From: an uncultured bacterium
Lineage (GTDB): Bacteria; Actinomycetota; Coriobacteriia; Coriobacteriales; Coriobacteriaceae
DNA length: 64,000 nucleotides
Direction of reading: 5' to 3'
NCBI GenBank assembly: GCA_905215385.1
Contig: CAJMPY010000005.1
Location: 1 to 64,000, forward strand
Part shown: positions 62,688 to 64,000 of the stretch, piece after piece
Layout: the number at the start of each line of letters is the position of its first letter
How positions within the stretch are numbered: position 1 is the stretch's first letter
Position numbers and translations under genes: made by a program
Notes under the pieces: model-generated
Seen by the model: the letters and a program-made list of their open reading frames with translations, nothing else
Database searches by the model: none
Told to the model about the DNA's origin: nothing

Positions 62688-63143
62688 CTACTTGTTGGGG
62701 AAGGAATAACCTTCAACCGTCACGTGCAGTACCACGACGCGGGGATCCGCGGCATCGGCCACGACACGGTAGGCCTCGTCGATCTCGACGACGGCAACGC
62801 CGCCGGCGGGAATCGTCACGGTCTCCCCCGTACCCTCAAAGCGCTCGCGATCGTCGATATCGCTGTAGGCGCGCGTGCGGGTAAGATCCGTCTTGGAAGC
62901 CACCTCGACAGTCAGGTCGCCGTCGAGCGGGGCGAGCACGGCATGGTAGCGCCGGTGACCGACCAGATCGGCGGTAACTGCCTCGTGGGCGTTCACCCAC
63001 CAGTACACCAACGAGTCGCCGATGGAGTACGCCACATCGTGCTGCAGTTCAGAAACGCCGTCGAGCGCCTGACCGGTACGCATCCACTTCTTGACAGACT
63101 TCATCTGAGCGTCGAAATCGGCGCGCGAGTTAAAGACATGCAT
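62688..63143 (-). CDS. ebgC: EbgC/YhcH-type beta subunit of evolved beta-galactosidase
   Basis: 151 residues of the YhcH/YjgK/YiaL cupin family: N-terminal MHVFNSRADF, WMRTGQ, ISIGDSLVYWW-type strand (YSIGDSLVYWWVNAHEAV), a histidine in LVGHRRYHAVLAPLDG, and GGVAVVEIDEAYRV near the C-terminus. In the Ebg system this subunit is needed for full activity of EbgA. The gene follows ebgA by 3 bases. Small C-terminal differences from E. coli EbgC do not affect the fold call. Confidence 0.85.
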   Translation of the reverse strand: MHVFNSRADFDAQMKSVKKWMRTGQALDGVSELQHDVAYSIGDSLVYWWVNAHEAVTADLVGHRRYHAVLAPLDGDLTVEVASKTDLTRTRAYSDIDDRERFEGTGETVTIPAGGVAVVEIDEAYRVVADAADPRVVVLHVTVEGYSFPNK

Positions 63144-63146
63144 GAC

Positions 63147-64000
63147 TTATGCCTCCTTAATGGGTGCCAGCGCCTGAGCCAGATCGGCAGACGTCAGCGG
63201 TCGCAGGGACACCTCAAAGCTGAAGCTCTCAAAACGGGTGCGGTAGGAATCGAGCACCTCGGAACCCCAAGAGTTCGAACCAAGGCCGAGCAGCTGGTCG
63301 TTGATATTGACCGTAACCGTGTCGCCCTTGACAAGGTCGTAGACGTGCTTGGCGTTATCGATGGCCTCGCAGCTATAGGGCCATGCCGAGAACGAGAACG
63401 GGTTGGAAGCGGCGTCGCTCGGACGCGTCACGACCAGACCGTCACCGTGGCTAGAGCGCAGGGCGACCCAACGGGTGCCCTCGCGGTTAGCGCAATCCTG
63501 AGGCATAACGTAGGGCGTGAACATGTCGTCGACCGTAGTGCGGTAATGACCGACCGGGTTGGCGCGCAGCGAGTCCGGATAGTTCTCGCCCGGGCCGTGG
63601 CCATACCACTCGACGGCACGATCGCAACCGGGGACCTCGAAGGAGATGCCGATGCGCGGGATGATATCCGAGTAATCGCCGTAGGGCTCGCCGGAAACCT
63701 TGAGGTCGACGCGACCGCTCGGAAGCACGGTGTAGACGAGCTCGACGCGCATGCCGAACGCGCGGACGGGAGGAGCGATACGTTGGCTCACGGTAACGAC
63801 GACCGCATTGCCGTCCTGCTTCCAAGAAACCTTGCGGGTAGACGTCTGCATCACATCGATGAAGTTGTCCTTCCACAGGGAGTCATACTCCTGGGCGTGG
63901 TTATCGACGAGCGGATGCCAAAAACCAACCTGGGGACCAGAGGCCATTACGTCGCGGCCGGATGCCTTCCACTCGCTCACGGTACCGTTGACTTTGCTGA
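63147..64000 (-). CDS. ebgA: EbgA-type beta-galactosidase, C-terminal part (5' end outside window)
   Basis: The reading frame is open to the right edge, so only the C-terminal 284 residues are seen. They form the beta-galactosidase small-chain domain (Bgal_small_N) of GH2 enzymes: EWYGHGPGENYPDSLRA, YVMPQDCANREGTRWVAL and FSAWPYS are diagnostic. The domain completes the active site of the LacZ family. Linked to ebgC, so the pair is an EbgAC-type beta-galactosidase rather than a LacZ. Hydrolyses lactose or other beta-galactosides. A GTG at 63980 is an internal codon, not the start. Confidence 0.9.
   Translation of the reverse strand, partial: SKVNGTVSEWKASGRDVMASGPQVGFWHPLVDNHAQEYDSLWKDNFIDVMQTSTRKVSWKQDGNAVVVTVSQRIAPPVRAFGMRVELVYTVLPSGRVDLKVSGEPYGDYSDIIPRIGISFEVPGCDRAVEWYGHGPGENYPDSLRANPVGHYRTTVDDMFTPYVMPQDCANREGTRWVALRSSHGDGLVVTRPSDAASNPFSFSAWPYSCEAIDNAKHVYDLVKGDTVTVNINDQLLGLGSNSWGSEVLDSYRTRFESFSFEVSLRPLTSADLAQALAPIKEA

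Overview
The window is high-GC DNA with actinobacterial-style genes: a GatCAB operon, GlnR-type OmpR regulation next to glnA, LPxTG pili with a class C sortase, heterodimeric ABC exporters, KdpFABC/KdpDE and Feo. Gene content, codon use and the many palindromic spacers point to a gut Coriobacteriia member, most likely Collinsella. That assignment is an inference from gene content, not from a marker search.

Layout. 1-2560: right end of a prophage, with the C-terminus of a phage reverse transcriptase, a small coiled-coil protein, a membrane-anchored coiled coil, a holin, an amidase endolysin and a small membrane protein. It abuts the 3' end of ssrA (tmRNA, 2627-2990, minus strand), the likely attachment site. 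3.2-12 kb: a hypothetical gene, a PIN-toxin/antitoxin pair with its own promoter-operator, a P1B-like metal ATPase with a DUF6110 partner, and a paired ABC system of the siderophore/metal type divergent from an AraC regulator. 12-15.8 kb: gatCAB. 16-24.6 kb: a sortase-assembled pilus locus (tip adhesin, minor pilin, major pilin, sortase C); the tip adhesin carries a nine-G tract placed where slippage would switch it off. 25-31 kb: HAD phosphatase, MFS transporter, a MoaC-MobB fusion with MoaA, and a protein with a restriction-like nuclease domain. 31.4-42 kb: a heterodimeric ABC exporter with one degenerate ATP site, a MATE pump with a MerR-family regulator, ligA and an HtrA-type protease. 41.9-48 kb: glnR-like regulator and a glutamine synthetase homologue lacking several metal ligands, LacI and GntR regulators, and an old-yellow-enzyme/FAD oxidoreductase. 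48-56.6 kb: kdpFABC divergent from kdpDE, the whole locus flanked by direct copies of one palindromic element. 56.8-64 kb: FeoA-FeoA-FeoB plus Cys-rich partner, an HPr-like protein with Asp at position 46, an APC permease and the ebgAC beta-galactosidase genes (ebgA runs off the window).

The most striking non-coding feature is a set of intergenic hairpin families (called P1-P4 here) that recur across the window, mostly just past gene 3' ends, and that are joined in different combinations by a shared linker. Several regulatory sites can be read directly: a MerR-type 19-bp-spaced promoter before the MATE gene, an actinobacterial GlnR-type box before glnA, DtxR-like palindromes around feo and the metal ATPase, and OmpR-type direct repeats before kdpF.
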